Source of the DNA: Opisthorchis felineus
Lineage: Eukaryota > Platyhelminthes > Trematoda > Opisthorchiida > Opisthorchiidae
Assembly (NCBI GenBank): GCA_004794785.1
Contig: SJOL01002939.1
Coordinates: forward strand, 678,004-742,003
Direction: 5' to 3'
Length of the DNA: 64,000 bases
Under the pieces are notes generated by a model. The model was given only the letters and a program-made list of their open reading frames with translations, was not told the DNA's origin and searched no databases. Positions 1 through 11,490 of the stretch are shown piece after piece (positions within the stretch are counted from its first letter, which is position 1; each line of letters opens with the position of its first letter). A program made the position numbers and the translations under genes.

Positions 1-87
1 TATCTGTGAAAAAGCGAAGGGGCGTCTGGGTTAGTTGTTCCAGCAACAAGCTTTGGGACAGTGATGATTGATGGTTTCTACAAGTCG

Positions 88-318
88 CTACAAGGCGGTC
101 ACTTTTGGCGGTCGAGCAGCTGCAGCAACAGCATTGTTTTTGTTGCTGCTGCTTGTTTGTTGACCTATTCCGATTACTCCATTTGGGACCGTCTGTTCAG
201 ATTCTCGACGTTTGTAAGGCAAAATGAGCGCTTCGTCCAACGATCGTCTCCGACCACGGTTACAACTTTCGCACAGAACGTTACGAAGATGGGTGCACAC
301 TTCGGTACAGCTACGTCG
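88..318 (-). CDS. iGluR terminal exon: cytoplasmic C-tail and stop codon
   Basis: The exon opens after a TTTGCAG acceptor in phase 0, matching the phase-0 donor of the M4 exon, and ends with TAG at 90-88. It encodes 76 residues starting RRSCTEVCTHLRNVLC, which resembles the membrane-proximal tail of AMPA/kainate subunits (a basic, Cys-containing segment after M4). A run of arginines (NRGRRRSLDEA) and a Ser/Asn/Ala-rich end follow. RRRSL fits a basophilic kinase site by pattern only. The last residues (KVTAL) do not look like a classical PDZ ligand. No AATAAA is visible on the minus strand between the stop and position 1, so the 3' UTR runs out of the window. The joining is inferred from phase and acceptor, not from a transcript. 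Confidence 0.75.
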   Translation of the reverse strand, partial: RRSCTEVCTHLRNVLCESCNRGRRRSLDEALILPYKRRESEQTVPNGVIGIGQQTSSSNKNNAVAAAARPPKVTAL

Positions 319-439
319 CTGCAAATCAAGGAGATGAATGAATGATCCGATAAGACTGTGAAATGCGGATATAGGTTAATGAAACTCGTCCCCCTGTCCG
401 GAGGGTCCATCTAATATGGAAGTAAATAAACCTCTTAGT

Positions 440-702
440 TAGCGAAATACACTCATTTGCAAACAAATTTGGTTTTGCGAGAGACTCACCTGGAACCCAG
501 CTGAATCTCTCGTTTTTGGTGTTTCCAGGCAACTGAATGTGTTGCACCAGGCCGACTCATGTTTCAGTTGCTACGATATTCGAGATATCGCGATACATGT
601 ATATTCGTAATGCCTGGAAACATCACAAACGAGAGATTCAGCTGGGTTCCAGGTGAATCTCTCGCAAAACCAAATTTGTTTGCAAATGAGTGTATTTCGC
701 TA
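440..702. repeat. 92-bp inverted repeat (palindrome) with 79-nt loop
   Basis: Positions 440-531 are the reverse complement of 611-702 with about three mismatches. The arms start TAGCGAAATACACTCATTTG and end TTTCCAGGCA. The loop contains CTCATGTTTCAGTTGCTACG. The arm sequence is part of the hammerhead-bearing repeat also found at 35.1-35.3, 36.5, 55.4-55.6 and 58.7-58.9 kb. The right arm leads directly into the ribozyme segment at 720-830. Confidence 0.9.
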
Positions 703-850
703 ATTTCGTGCAATTTGGTTTCAAGTAGAACATAAGGTTGACGGAAACTCGGGGATTGCGCCTACCTGATGAGCCCCAAGAAGGGCGAAATCGGTCGTGG
801 GCTGTCGAAGAACTTTCAGCAACCTTATGAGTAGTGCATTACGAAACCTC
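703..850 (+). mobile_element. Hammerhead-bearing repeat, family A, right part
   Basis: Begins CAAGTAGAACATAAGGTTGA and ends near CTTTCAGCAACCTTATGAGT. The same stretch is present at 35.3, 55.6 and, in reverse, 35.1 and 58.9 kb. It carries the hammerhead at 760-802. No open reading frame is associated, so it is non-autonomous. The likely source is a Penelope-like terminal repeat or a retrozyme-like element (family knowledge). Confidence 0.75.
760..802 (+). ncRNA. Hammerhead ribozyme, family A
   Basis: Stem I GCCTAC (760-765) pairs with GTGGGC (797-802), including one G-U. Core box CTGATGA 766-772. Stem II GCCC/GGGC closes loop CAAGAA (773-786). GAAA 787-790. Stem III is ATC/GGT with no loop. 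Cleavage triplet GTC, with the cut predicted after 796. All catalytic-core bases are present. The stem III is too short for a good monomer; hammerheads of this shape are thought to act as dimers. Activity is inferred. Confidence 0.8.
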
Positions 851-1178
851 TTGGTTGTCTAAACTCATCATTGGGCATAGCATGGTTACTGGAAAAAGCA
901 ACGGTATTTTCTGGTTCGCTGCAACTGTTCTTGAACAGTAAGGTGGATGTCATTGACGTCGTTTACTATTATTTCGACAGAACATGTCAAGTCTAGGTTT
1001 TCCTACTGTGACATTAGACCATCAGTCTTATGCGTGGGGTTGCGTTTATGGTGAGGAATTTATTCTGCTTTACTGTTAGGTTTCTGTAGTGGTTGTTTCA
1101 TAAGCTTTATTGATTTGCGTAATCGGTGATGAGCACCGTATAGAGGCACCATATGAGTGGAGGCCAAGATTATAGGTT

Positions 1179-1830
1179 TTGCTGACAACTCTCCGCCCAC
1201 GGGGGGGGATATCGGAAGCTCTCCTGGTAGTGCTGTTAAGAGAGCGCCAGACTGGAAAATTCTGGCCATGGGGCCAATGCACGAAAATGGAAACCGAGAA
1301 GCAATTTCAAACTGCAGATATATCGGTCAAAATCAGTGGGAGAATAATCAGGGACAAAATAGTGGTCGTCCATTCGAACACATGCTAGTTAATGACAGCC
1401 CAAAACGGTGGATTCGTACACAAGTGTTCGTGTCTCTCTAACCTATACTTTCTCGGCAAAATAATGAGTCTGAACAAAGGAGAACGAAGATCGAGTTATG
1501 CTACCTAGATTTCCGAAAGACGTTTGACACAGTCAACGACAGGACGCTGTTCACCAAACTGAGAGAGAAGTTTGGTTAAAGCGATTTCTAAGAAGAAGGC
1601 GATACCTCACTACATTGGAGGACTCAACTTCCAGGCCAGATATGGCTGAGTACCACAGGAGTTAGTGTTTTGGCCCCTACTGTTTCTAATCCAAGATAAA
1701 GTTCTGAGGAACACGAAGCATCTTTCGTATATGTTTGCAGCTGATTTAATGCCAATTGGCAACCCTCAACATAGAGCTATTCAGCTTGGCATTTATGAAT
1801 CGTATGCCTCAACTTGAATGCTGCCTCCGG
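1179..1830 (+). pseudogene. LINE reverse transcriptase relic (CR1/Jockey-like), many frameshifts
   Basis: Open pieces in changing frames follow the order of a non-LTR RT. First comes a segment ending DISVKISGRIIRDKIVVVHS (compare SLTS..CK..E.IIRD.I). Then at 1489-1575 LDFRKTFDTVNDRTLFTKLR, the classic RT motif L[DE]F.KAFD.V....L..KL. Then a GVS..VLAPTVS stretch (G.PQGS.LGPLLF) near 1660. Last comes SYMFAADLMP near 1730-1750 (standing for YADD). Stops and shifts break it throughout, so it is a dead copy. The N-terminal endonuclease part is not recognisable. Confidence 0.65.
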
Positions 1831-3239
1831 GTACGAAATCCTAACCTGAAAAGGGACATCAAACTACAGCCGCTTGTTCATCATTGGTTTTCTGGATGAT
1901 GGGCTAATCCCCGGAGTCGTCTATGGGAGAATGAATTCAAGGAACTGAGCTGATTCTCTTTATAGTGGAGCAGGCCAGGGAATGATCTCATCGAACCATT
2001 CAAGATGCTTATACTGGATGATTCTCGTAAAACTTAGGAGATTACAGATGGTTATACATAGGAAAATAAAAGAGCTAACAGAACTACGCTATCCAACTTC
2101 TGCGCGTTTTGAGGTAACAACTGTAACAAGCTGTCGAAATGGAAGTGTGGTTTTACCGAGTCACTTATGATGACCCTAATAAAACTTAGAGTGGGTGTTT
2201 CACTTTTGTTGCGCTCTTCAGGCACATTTATTCCAGGTCCCCTCATTCCGGTTTACTTTTTTTCATGAGCCTGTTCATTTTTCTTGGAGTTATAACTTCA
2301 GTTTTCCCTCTTTCTATCGCTTAAGTGAGAGAGTAAGCTCTTTTCTGATCTACTGTGATTCAGCTGGTAACGACGAGTTTGCGGATATGAGTGTCGTGCG
2401 ATACAGACAGCCTACCTCTGTGCATTGATTGCGACTGACTTGTACTGCAGCTACACTGAACATTATTGAAGAAAGCAGCTTATTCTCCAATTTTCACACC
2501 TCTGTGGGATTGAGAAGCTCATGGGTGCATGAAACTGGACAGTTTTTGGCACATGCTTTATTCGTTCTGTGTCAGATCGTAAAGTGTAAATGGAATCACT
2601 ATACTCTACTTTGCTGTACTGTTGTTCCGGTTTGCCAGTATACATCGTCACATGTAGAAAATTGTGGGTGCTTTATTCACGACCCGAAATTATGCTCTAG
2701 TTTACGACCATATAGTAAAAGGCAAGGCAAAAATAGACAAACTTTACTAGGATACTCAAACATGGATCAGTCCCATCCAGTGGACACATTTTAAGAAAGT
2801 GCAATATGTTATTCAAGAGTGATCGTGGCCAAAACACTCATCGATCCGATATTTTCTCATCATGTCATCCACTTCAGCACTATACCGTGTTCGGTTAGTG
2901 AGAATGCCGAATTTATCCATTTTGACCGTATGTTGATGCTTGTTGACAACCGGATAGCTGACAGCTGGCTGCATTCGCTTTCTCGCATAATGGATCTAGC
3001 GAATTATTGATAGCACGAATGTGATAGTTCTTTTTTGTTTATTCACCACGGTATTGGCACGGAAACCTGACCGAAATACCGCTCCCATAATTGGACCGTC
3101 ATCGTTAAGTTAACCAGTTTCAGGCGAACTATCAACCTACTTACCCTATGGAAATACAGATAGAAGCGAGTGATTCAGATGAGTCTCCCGTCAACACCAA
3201 CCTGAGTTGCAAATGAAAATTTATCGCAACAATTCCTTG

Positions 3240-3335
3240 TTCAATTAGACTGGGACTGGCCTTATCTGATGAGCCCCAAGAAGGGAGAAGCAGGTACTGA
3301 GCTTTTCAGAGTTTTCGTCCACCTTATGAATAGTA
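3240..3335 (+). mobile_element. Hammerhead-bearing repeat, family A, decayed
   Basis: Contains CTTATCTGATGAGCCCCAAG (CTGATGA at 3266-3272) and a downstream TTTTCAGAG...CACCTTATGAATAGT that matches the repeat end. The GAAA box has become GAAG and stem I does not pair. It is too degraded to be catalytic. Confidence 0.65.
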
Positions 3336-3395
3336 TCGAAACATAGACAACAAATATCAGTCTTGTCAACGGACGTGACCATTCGCATTACTCAC

Positions 3396-3670
3396 ATTGG
3401 GACTGTGTCGCAACTTTTGAAGCCAATTTATCATTTCTCCTACCCAAACAATTAATCCCAGCAACAGTCCTGCTCCGAGTCCGATAAATGCACTCGACAT
3501 TTTGGCCATTGTCAGCTGTGTTCGCGAAGGTAGGGCGGACTGTGAAGACTGTAAATAGCAGGGTACTGTTGCATTGTAACGTTGTAGCCAGTACTGGCGC
3601 ATCTTTTCCAGTGTTTGATCCTTTTGCAATTTGAGTATGCCTTCAGACAATAAATCCCGAAGTCCGTTAT
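3396..3670 (-). CDS. iGluR exon: end of S2 ligand-binding lobe and M4 helix
   Basis: Acceptor TTCTAG at 3673-3671, donor GTGAGT at 3395. The first two bases complete an Asn codon begun in the 11.0 kb exon. The product begins NNGLRDLLSEGILKLQKD and continues EKMRQYWLQRYN, the usual end of S2 (helical LQ..G....M...W pattern). A hydrophobic helix IGLGAGLLLGLIVWVGE follows and is M4. The exon ends SPN in phase 0. If the donor is not used, the frame stays open nine more residues to a TGA at 3368-3366. That would give a receptor lacking the 76-residue tail, so a retained-intron short-tail form is possible. Recognition as iGluR M4 is firm. The splice choice is inference. Confidence 0.9.
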
Positions 3671-6600
3671 CTAGAACGCAAAGAAAGGATGATGCAATGT
3701 AGACGTGGAACACTATATTTATTGAGTCTGTAGGTGTCGGTCGTACAGAAATTGTTATCACTTGTTTTTCATGAAAAATAAAGACAAGAAGACAGTGCAT
3801 AGTGGATATTTGATTTATATGGCCGTGATTTTTTGTGGGGGATTAGTTAACTAAGGTAATCATAGCTACTTTACCTGACGTTTCCTGTGATAAAGAGGCG
3901 GTTCTAGTAGCACAACCACAAAACTGGATGTTTGCCCATACAAATTTTGTAAACATGAGTAAAACTATGTTGTGGTCGTATTTGAAAGGTCAGATCGCAG
4001 CTGGTTTGGTGAACGGAGGTAGCGACCAGGAACCTCAGTTTCCATAGGGAAGAGAACGCTTTTGAAAGAGGCCACAACAGCTTCTCGCGTTAGCGATTGG
4101 TGTGCGACTCATCTCTGGGGAGAAATAAACTCTTTTCACTATCATATATGTGATGTGGTTGTTGTATACTCCAGGTGGTTTATATCAAATTCGGCAGCCG
4201 ACATCCAGACATCCTCCTTGCTGACAAGTGTAAGCTCGAAAACCTAACTAACTTGGTAAAGTACTTTTTTCACTTTGAAAGTAACCCTGATAAAAATGTT
4301 CCTTTTGTGTCAAAATATTTTCTGATTTCATACTCCAAATAAGTGCTATTCGAACTTCTTGATAGCCTTTACTTACTAGCTGTACTGTTTTCTTCACAAA
4401 ATTGTTGTTCATACTAGAAGGCGGTCCGACCATTTCCTTTTTTTGTATTTAAGGCTTACCGACTGGTTATGGTTTACGGTTGTATTCACTGTTTTTTTGT
4501 GCCCACCACCGGATGAGCGTGGCTAGCTTCCACCTGTTACTACCTGAGAAAATGTCATGCGAAGGTGTTTTAATGTTTTATCAGATGGAATTGGGGGTGG
4601 GTGTTTCCACTCGAATGTAATGAGTGACTGCAACGGTGGATGGCCATTGGCTTTTTACTTTTTCGAGAGTCCTCAGTACCGGGTCGATTGGAGTTTGCTC
4701 TCCATATCAATGGATTCTCATTATTCACATTCACACTGTTCAGCCGGTCTTCCGTTTCACTGGGTGGTTGCTGAATAATTTCGTGGGACTTTCGCCAACA
4801 ATCATACTGTTTCTTCCTTGACCTACTGACCAAACGCAAATTCTTCATCCCGCCCAGGTTACTACAAGTAAACTTATCATCTCTTGTGTAAAATCAGTAT
4901 TCACCCACATCTATTTGGCCACTGTTTTTATTAGTGTGGAAGCACGTAGCACCAAAAGCCTAATAGGGCATATTCTGCGAGATCTACGTTGACTTCCCGG
5001 TAACTCCTCTAGATCCAGACGTTCTAGTAGGTTAGGGTGACCACTCAATGGAAACCATGAATTTGTGAGTCAATCCGTCACTTGTAAATGACCGTCAGTA
5101 CAATCTAGTGATTTTTGAAGCCTCAGTTAAAATCTTACTTTATAACAGAAAATTTGACATTTCTGAATAGTTTTTACTTCGTCGAGGACAACTTCGGGGT
5201 CAGCACTCTTGCTCAAGCTAGGTGGTGCCCAGGCCACAAACTGAATAATGTGGTACGCCAGATGCATGGGTTATGCCTTTAACCAGCGTTTCCATTACCA
5301 AGATAAGCTCACAGTCGTTTTTTCGAGGGACATAATATCATGTTGTTAAATGGAAATTGATACCTGCGGAGGTACGATTTTGTATAGAAAAATGAAGGGT
5401 AGGAGATTCTCTAGCCTATTCGGTCCGACGGCTCCTCCTGACCAAGCTTAATCTGGAGGTGAGGATTTTGTGACCCCAGAAATGTCCTTCGTCATCTCCC
5501 ATATACCAACAATGCCTTAACGACAGAAAAGCTTGTAGAAGACCGACTTCGTAAGCGACCGCTCGTAAGCAGAAACCACATGTGACTGATACCCTAGAGC
5601 TTTTATTGAATTTAGTGCTCCCGAGAAAACGACCCATCATTTGGGAACATGAATCACATTGTGAAGCACATTTTAGACAGAAACCTTCGCAGATGGGACC
5701 ATCAGTTCCGCTTTGCCGACGAGCTACAGAGTGTCCTTGTTTTTCGTTCAGGCTCCAGCGGGTGTAGATAAAGCGAATCACAAAGAATTATTTAATATGC
5801 GTCATGCTTTTGTGTGCATTCGAATATAAGAACGAAACCGCGGTAGGATTAATCGAAGCTACATACGTATGTGTCCTTCACCGTCCGCCATCGTACGGAT
5901 TCACTCCAAATTTTGTGGCCGTCAACGTTCATCAGATCAACGCCTGCCTCAGTTAAGCTCACATGAATCATTGACACATTGTGTGAAGGCTCCTCAGGTT
6001 GATGGAAAAAACACAGTTGTCATGAGTGATTTTCCTAGTTTCCGCATCACCGATTTAGACTCAGTGGTATGTTCCGACTGAAGTTTATCAATCATTCATA
6101 TCGACTGCCGTTGAAACCTCAATATGATCGAAAGAAATAGATGTACACGTTTCTATCACAATCCATTCCTTGAAGGATATTTTCCTCCTAGTTTTTTAAT
6201 ATGCTCTTTCACTAATTATAGAAGTTTTATTTCTCTTGGTGAGGCACATACCAACAGGCCTGATCAGTATTTACACAGGTGGGGATTTATGGAGACATTA
6301 TTTGGGCAGACATGTAACAGTAGGCAGTACACAACTCTTAGTATTATCATCAACATGAAAATGGTGAAGTTGAACCCCATGTATAGCTGATCTGGTGAAT
6401 ACACAATCTACTAGTTGAAGATCGTCCTGAAAACTTGGAGACAAAGCCAGTTTCCACTCCTAAACTCAAATTTGGGTCAGTTGAAACGCGTTTGTACTAA
6501 ACATGCGATGTCGGTCTAGGTGCCAAGTTCAGGCTGGATGGTAAATTGTTAAACAATGACATTTTAAGATGTTGGTTGAATTTAGTAGTGGCCATTTAGA

Positions 6601-7101
6601 GATGGCTCATTTCTTAGTGAGTACCACTTTTGTTCGTTCCGCGCAGAAAATCTTCATATAAATAGGATGCGGTAGTATGAACAGTTCTGAAAGTCACCGT
6701 GTTATGCATAGAGTATAACGGATCTACTTTAAAGCACCAGTAGTTTGTGGGAGCAAGCGTGGTGGCACTATTTTACACTCAAACGATGTTGGCACAGTTC
6801 AAATGTGCTTCATAAGGTCACATATATCAGGGGCACGAGACACGTGTTTTTGAGGTCAGCAGTTTATGACTGATGATCACAGATCCCTGATCATTTCCTA
6901 AAGGCTCCATGCAGCAGAGATTTCCAGAGAGGTATACTTCTTTACTACATCGTATCCACCCCCGACTCAGTTCTGTCATCCGTAGTTTTCTTCAGCTTTC
7001 GATACAGGTATTGGATGGAGTTATGATACTGATGCATTGATATTTTAAGTTGAAACAGTCATACGGCGTGAAAACTAAACAACCTGGATATAGCTAAAGT
7101 T

Positions 7102-7488
7102 ATGGTTCTTTCACCGAAGGTTGACACAACACACCATTGCTCAGCGTTGACACGGTATTTTAAGCAGAGAAGCAGCTACTTACAAGCAGTTAGTAAGCAA
7201 AAGGGTGGCAAATTTTCAACCTTTGCGGCTGACGAAGCGCAATTAGATAAGGATACTTTAATCTTGCGAATAGATTTAATTCCAGAATCATGTAATAGCC
7301 AATCTGAGGCAGGCTGCAGTATCACTTGGAATCAAGAGGGCACCGAGTTAGGTGATTCTGTGGTCAAAAAATTGAACACTGAAGCTGAGTCCGCTGATGT
7401 CAGTGTATGGAGCAATCGTCAAGGTTTTAAAGAAAATAGATCGGTCGCTCTGGACGTTGTGTTTTTGCTTCACGGTGAATATGCTTGA
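7102..7488 (+). CDS. Unassigned open reading frame, 128 codons
   Basis: ATG-initiated, ends TGA at 7486-7488, and lies on the strand opposite the receptor gene. I do not recognise the product. It is polar, Ser/Glu/Lys-rich, with no membrane helix or signal peptide. Stretches such as GGKFSTFAADEAQLDKDTLI look protein-like. There is no obvious polyadenylation signal or flanking splice pair, and no repeat boundary close by. It may be a piece of an unrecognised transposon, a nested gene, or a chance frame. Confidence 0.2.
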   Translation: MVLSPKVDTTHHCSALTRYFKQRSSYLQAVSKQKGGKFSTFAADEAQLDKDTLILRIDLIPESCNSQSEAGCSITWNQEGTELGDSVVKKLNTEAESADVSVWSNRQGFKENRSVALDVVFLLHGEYA

Positions 7489-9565
7489 TTCGAACAGAAC
7501 GTGTTGGATTTCTTATCACCACAGGTAATCAGCTTCAGCTTCCATTGGGCAAAAAGAATATTTTCGTTGAAAGTGTGACAGAATGATCGCCGTCATCTAC
7601 GTCACGGTCCATCTATGAGAGTGATTGTCCCTGGTTGACGTGAGCTTCAAGTTTCGCTGGGTTAGGTCCCACTAAGTTCAATAAGTGTTGAAGGAGCAAT
7701 TTCAGCTTGGAGATGGGTTCAAGAGCATGTTTTTCAACATGATCTTATTCAGTCGAAAGGTTGCGAAAGCTGAGGCAGTAGTGATCAACACAATATGACG
7801 TGCACAATAAACGTCAAGGGGTGAAACTGAGATAAAGACGGCGTGTGTGATTGTCTCTTGAGCACGGACTGCATCCTGATGGGAGGTGGGTTGGGTCACG
7901 ACTAGTCCAATATGCGAGCAATGCGCTTTTGCTGAAAATATTCGAGTGGTGATGTTGGATGGCGATAGCCCTAGCCACTGTGACTGTGCGGTGCTCAACT
8001 GGTCTAGGCTGATTAGCAGGCGTCTTATTAATGATACGGATACTTTGACAGGGCATCACTCTGAACACCGTGTTTGATAGATTCTGAGCAGATGAACCGG
8101 TCATCCTTCTACTAGTCCCAGCCTGACAACAGTGTGAAGTTCGACGTTTATGTCTCCTAATAAAATTACTCGGGAGCCAGTGGTCTCTTACAACGGTGGC
8201 GACCGCTAAGGGCGTCTGATATAGTGCGTCTTAGGAGCGGATTTTTGTTGCTTTGTAGATCAGATTGCGTTTTTGTTTTAGTGAAACATAGCTGTTAAAT
8301 TTGATATATTGTCACGACCACATAGGCTTTCGGTACGCCGGTTTGTTCGGTGAACAGTTTTGACACCGCTCAAGGTTCACAACTAAGAAGTGGAATAAGT
8401 TGTCGGCTTCTCCTTCCGAGATGAAACTGATGGAAGTGTGGACCCTGTTGAACCCTTGTTGAAGCAAGTGCATTTCAGTATCATGGTTTAAAACTGATAA
8501 AAGTTGTCAATGTATCGGCGAAAGTACTGTGTTTTCTAGGCTTAGTTTTAAGGAGCCTTTTTCAGTTTTGCCGACGAAAGTATTACCTAACATCAACCCC
8601 AGTGGCGGCACCATCGGTAAAATATTCCACTGATTAGTAGTTGCACATTCAGTGTGAATCGCAAGAGGGGATCTGACAGGCTGCTTGGCAACTGAAACTT
8701 GCTTGGTTCAATGAAATTAAACAGATAATTAACAGGTGAACAGTGAAATCATATCGGATAAACAAATGAATAGAAGTTTCAGTTCTAGTTCCATTATTGA
8801 ATCCACTATGACATGTTGTTCGGCATACTAGCTCCGGGATTTCGACGAGTCATTGCGAGGTTTTGTGATAAATAAAAAGGCTGAAAATATATAGAATCGG
8901 CTCCAGCGAACAGTTGGGTCATTTGACTAAGGACGAACCATAGAGGTGAGGTACTGTTGATCCCTTCAAAAATTAATTAAGGGATCTGCCCATTGTCTTC
9001 AGTCCCCGAAAGTATATCGTCATCCTTCGTACATAATCAGTTTTATTCATGACAATTTCCGCCTTCTTGTAGGTTGGTCACAACATCCTCTCGGGCACAT
9101 AACTTTCCTAATGTTTTTTCAACATGTTCTGGTGGCTGGCTTTAGAACAGGTGTTCGACATCTGACTGCTTCCCACCTGAAGTGTTCCGGGTTGGCTGTG
9201 CTTGTTGGAGATTTTTGTCGAGATTAATCATAAAGATTTTCAAATTGGTTTTGTGAGAAAATTTGCGACGAAAGGACTTGAACTAGGGTGGAGTCAGAAG
9301 GTGCAGTAGACTAATTATTCACACGTCTTTCTGGATTTTCTGGTAAACGGGATTGCGCTGTTTTGGCATCAAGGATTGCATTCAATGCAGTTCGTTTCTC
9401 CGATGTTTGTTACCCCACGAGTTTGCCTAAGTACCTAAGTTCGTCGCTCGTTAGTTCATCCACATAGGTCTGTTCTAGCCTCTGCAGCTCTGCTGCTTGG
9501 GTGCGATTTATAGTCAGCCACTTTACCACGATAATTGCAGACGTGTAATGATTGAACTAATGTGA

Positions 9566-9766
9566 ATGAAGGACACCTCGAAGTCCGTATTTTATAATCG
9601 TTTCGTTGACGCGATGTTTGGTATTACCAGTGTCAATCATTTCCAATCACTTTTGATCACTCTTAATTCTACACAGTCTAAACTACGTTTCACCTCTGAA
9701 CGTGCATCCAGTGGGGGGTTACGCTTTCTGGATATGTTTATTTTTAAGCGTACAGGCGGTTTATGA
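9566..9766 (+). pseudogene. Reverse transcriptase relic, C-terminal part
   Basis: The frame reads NRFVDAMFGITSVNHFQSLL, then LNSTQSKLRFTSER and LRFLDMFIFKRTGG. This is the RT stretch [RK]YVDD.F.I.....F...LN....I.FT.E......FLD[VM].[IV].R..G seen in LINE and Penelope-like RTs. The catalytic D-D pair has become D-A, so the copy is dead. The upstream fingers/palm is not found, so it is a truncated insertion or heavily decayed. Confidence 0.65.
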
Positions 9767-10914
9767 TCGTGGGCTTATAGAGTTCCTGGTCTACGGGATC
9801 TGCTGCTCACATGAACTGCAATGGAAAGAGGAATGCCTGAGAAGTGCCAGTGCCAAATGACTACTTGAATGCTCCACTTAGATTCACGGTAACATTGGAA
9901 ATCCCACAGTTCAGTTGGCACAGTAAAAGCATACCTACTTGTTTCCTCAATTAAAATGCGCTCGTTTGAGCAACGGAATCAAGCGGAATATTGTTTTAGA
10001 CTTTCAAGATGTCTACGCAATAGCCCAGTTAGGTTTCATACTGCTCACCAGCCTTCCCTAGATTGTCGGCTCCCTGTGCTTCTCACAGTGGACACGAGTT
10101 CTCTTGAAGTTGCACCGTCGCTTACATTGACAAAGCAGATAGAACGTCCAGCTGCACATATCCTGAAGGGTATGGTATCGATAATGTGGGTGCAGCAGTT
10201 AGCAGGGCAGAGGTCAAATCGTAGATGCGTGTTTTCATTGTCAGCCACGTTTTGGCAATAAGCCATCAAGTAGACCCGGTGAACTCCTGCAGAAATTTGT
10301 GACACAACATAAACTCCATGACTATAGCCATCCATCCAATAACGCCGGCCTCTGTGCACAAAAATCCTGAAGCAAACCACATGATCACCATGGCACTGAT
10401 CAGTTTAGTTTCAGGAAATCACCAATAATTGTCCAGGGTGTGTATTTTACTCAACTCGCATGTTTCAAGTCTGCGATGAAGATCACAAAAAGTACGTTGA
10501 CATGTGGCAGCATGTCACCTAGGTGTTCTGATGAGTTGCGTTCACAGTTTTCGTTTCTCCAACCAAAGTTATGTTAAACACCCTTCGTGGAATACTTGGA
10601 ATGGTATCCTTTCTAATCCATATTTCCATACGTAGTGAAGATGCCGCAAATCAACCTGCAGTTTTGATTTTTTTATGCAAACCCCACACTTTAACTTAGT
10701 GACTAGAGTTTTGAAATCAGAATTGTTTAAGACAGTTTGACTGAAACACGGCCTTTGAGACATCTTCTCTTAAATACACTGAAGCACGTAAATATGATGA
10801 TGATTTCATAAAATGTGGTTAGCTACAACTTCTTAAACTAAGGCTATCAGTATGTATGATAAAAAGATATCGTTGTAGTAGATGAACAAATCAATGTCTA
10901 TGACCGCCACTTAC

Positions 10915-11140
10915 TTCCAATTGGCAAGCCGATCCCATAACCTCGTGGGTCTAGCAGACCACCAAGCGGTGTCAACTGACAATTCCTTTGAGAGTAATAC
11001 TCATTTAAGGTGGATTCCAAAATGAACGCGTAATCTCCATTCAAGGCACGGACAATGCCTTCCTCGGTTTTATTGACAAACAAAGACTTGTTTGCGTTCA
11101 TAAACTCCCACATTCGTTGATATGTCGGGATATCTGAGTG
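10915..11140 (-). CDS. iGluR exon: S2 ligand-binding lobe
   Basis: Starts after CCGACAG with [14 protein letters not shown] and ends GLPIG plus one base before GTAAGT. It matches the S2 segment of AMPA/kainate receptors. The order is Y..MW.FM, then the EEGI.R.L..DYAF.LES block containing the acidic residue (E of LEST) that in this family binds the amino group of glutamate, then QRNC and GGL.D..GYG.G.P.G. The Cys of QRNC normally forms a disulfide with a Cys near the end of S2, and a Cys is present in the next exon (ATVPCYL). The exon is 226 nt, 75 codons plus one base. The intron on its 5' side (11141-22062) carries a Penelope-like element. Confidence 0.93.
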
Positions 11141-11435
11141 CTGTCGGAAGGGGAGATAAACAGGGGATTTATCTTTTGGAATTAAATAAAGCCGAGTTGA
11201 TATTCATATTTCTTATTTGCCAGCACAATTATATCTGATGGAAGACCCTAGTAAGATTTTCTTGCCGGCATAAAGTGGTACGCTGTTTGTACTCCTGATT
11301 GAGGCAAGTTGGTGCAAAACAAGTAAAAAAACCAATGCTCATGGCACGTCCAAAACACGTTTTTATCGCCCATAGGCTAAGAAGTATTAGAGGTTTTCAT
11401 CTTTTCAGGAGGGCTTAGTAAACAATCGGTTTTTT

Positions 11436-11490
11436 AACTGGACAACGTTTCGCTTTTCATACAAAAGCTTCATCGGGTCAAGTGATCAGC
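11436..11490 (-). ncRNA. Hammerhead-like motif, family B, copy 1
   Basis: Minus-strand order: ACTTGAC, CCGATGA, A, GCTTTT, five-base loop, AAAAGC, GAAA, CGTT, GTCCAGT. ACTTGAC pairs with GTCCAGT (one mismatch) as stem I, GCTTTT/AAAAGC is stem II, ACGT is stem III, and the cut would follow GTT. One core base differs (CUGAUGA to CCGAUGA), and there is one extra A between core and stem II. It lies 3' of the Penelope-like element in its sense. Confidence 0.5.

Larger units (their letters stand above)
319..3395 (-). other. Intron before the tail exon
   Basis: 3.1 kb intron. It holds a long palindrome (440-702), an intact-looking hammerhead (760-802), a degraded LINE RT (1179-1830) and a decayed hammerhead repeat near 3255-3310. 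From about 1850 to 3200 I see nothing beyond chance open frames on the plus strand (for example 2195-2794). Confidence 0.7.
3671..10914 (-). other. Intron between S2 and M4 exons
   Basis: 7.2 kb. It contains an unassigned plus-strand open frame (7102-7488) and an RT relic (9566-9766). Both-strand open stretches at 5416-5781 and 9956-10380 show no family I recognise and no splice context. The remainder looks like ordinary non-coding sequence with no long runs of simple repeats. Confidence 0.65.

Noticed and set aside
61..345. 94-codon plus-strand frame
   Set aside because: Antisense shadow of the receptor's terminal exon, which has a good acceptor, a matching phase and a tail-like sequence.
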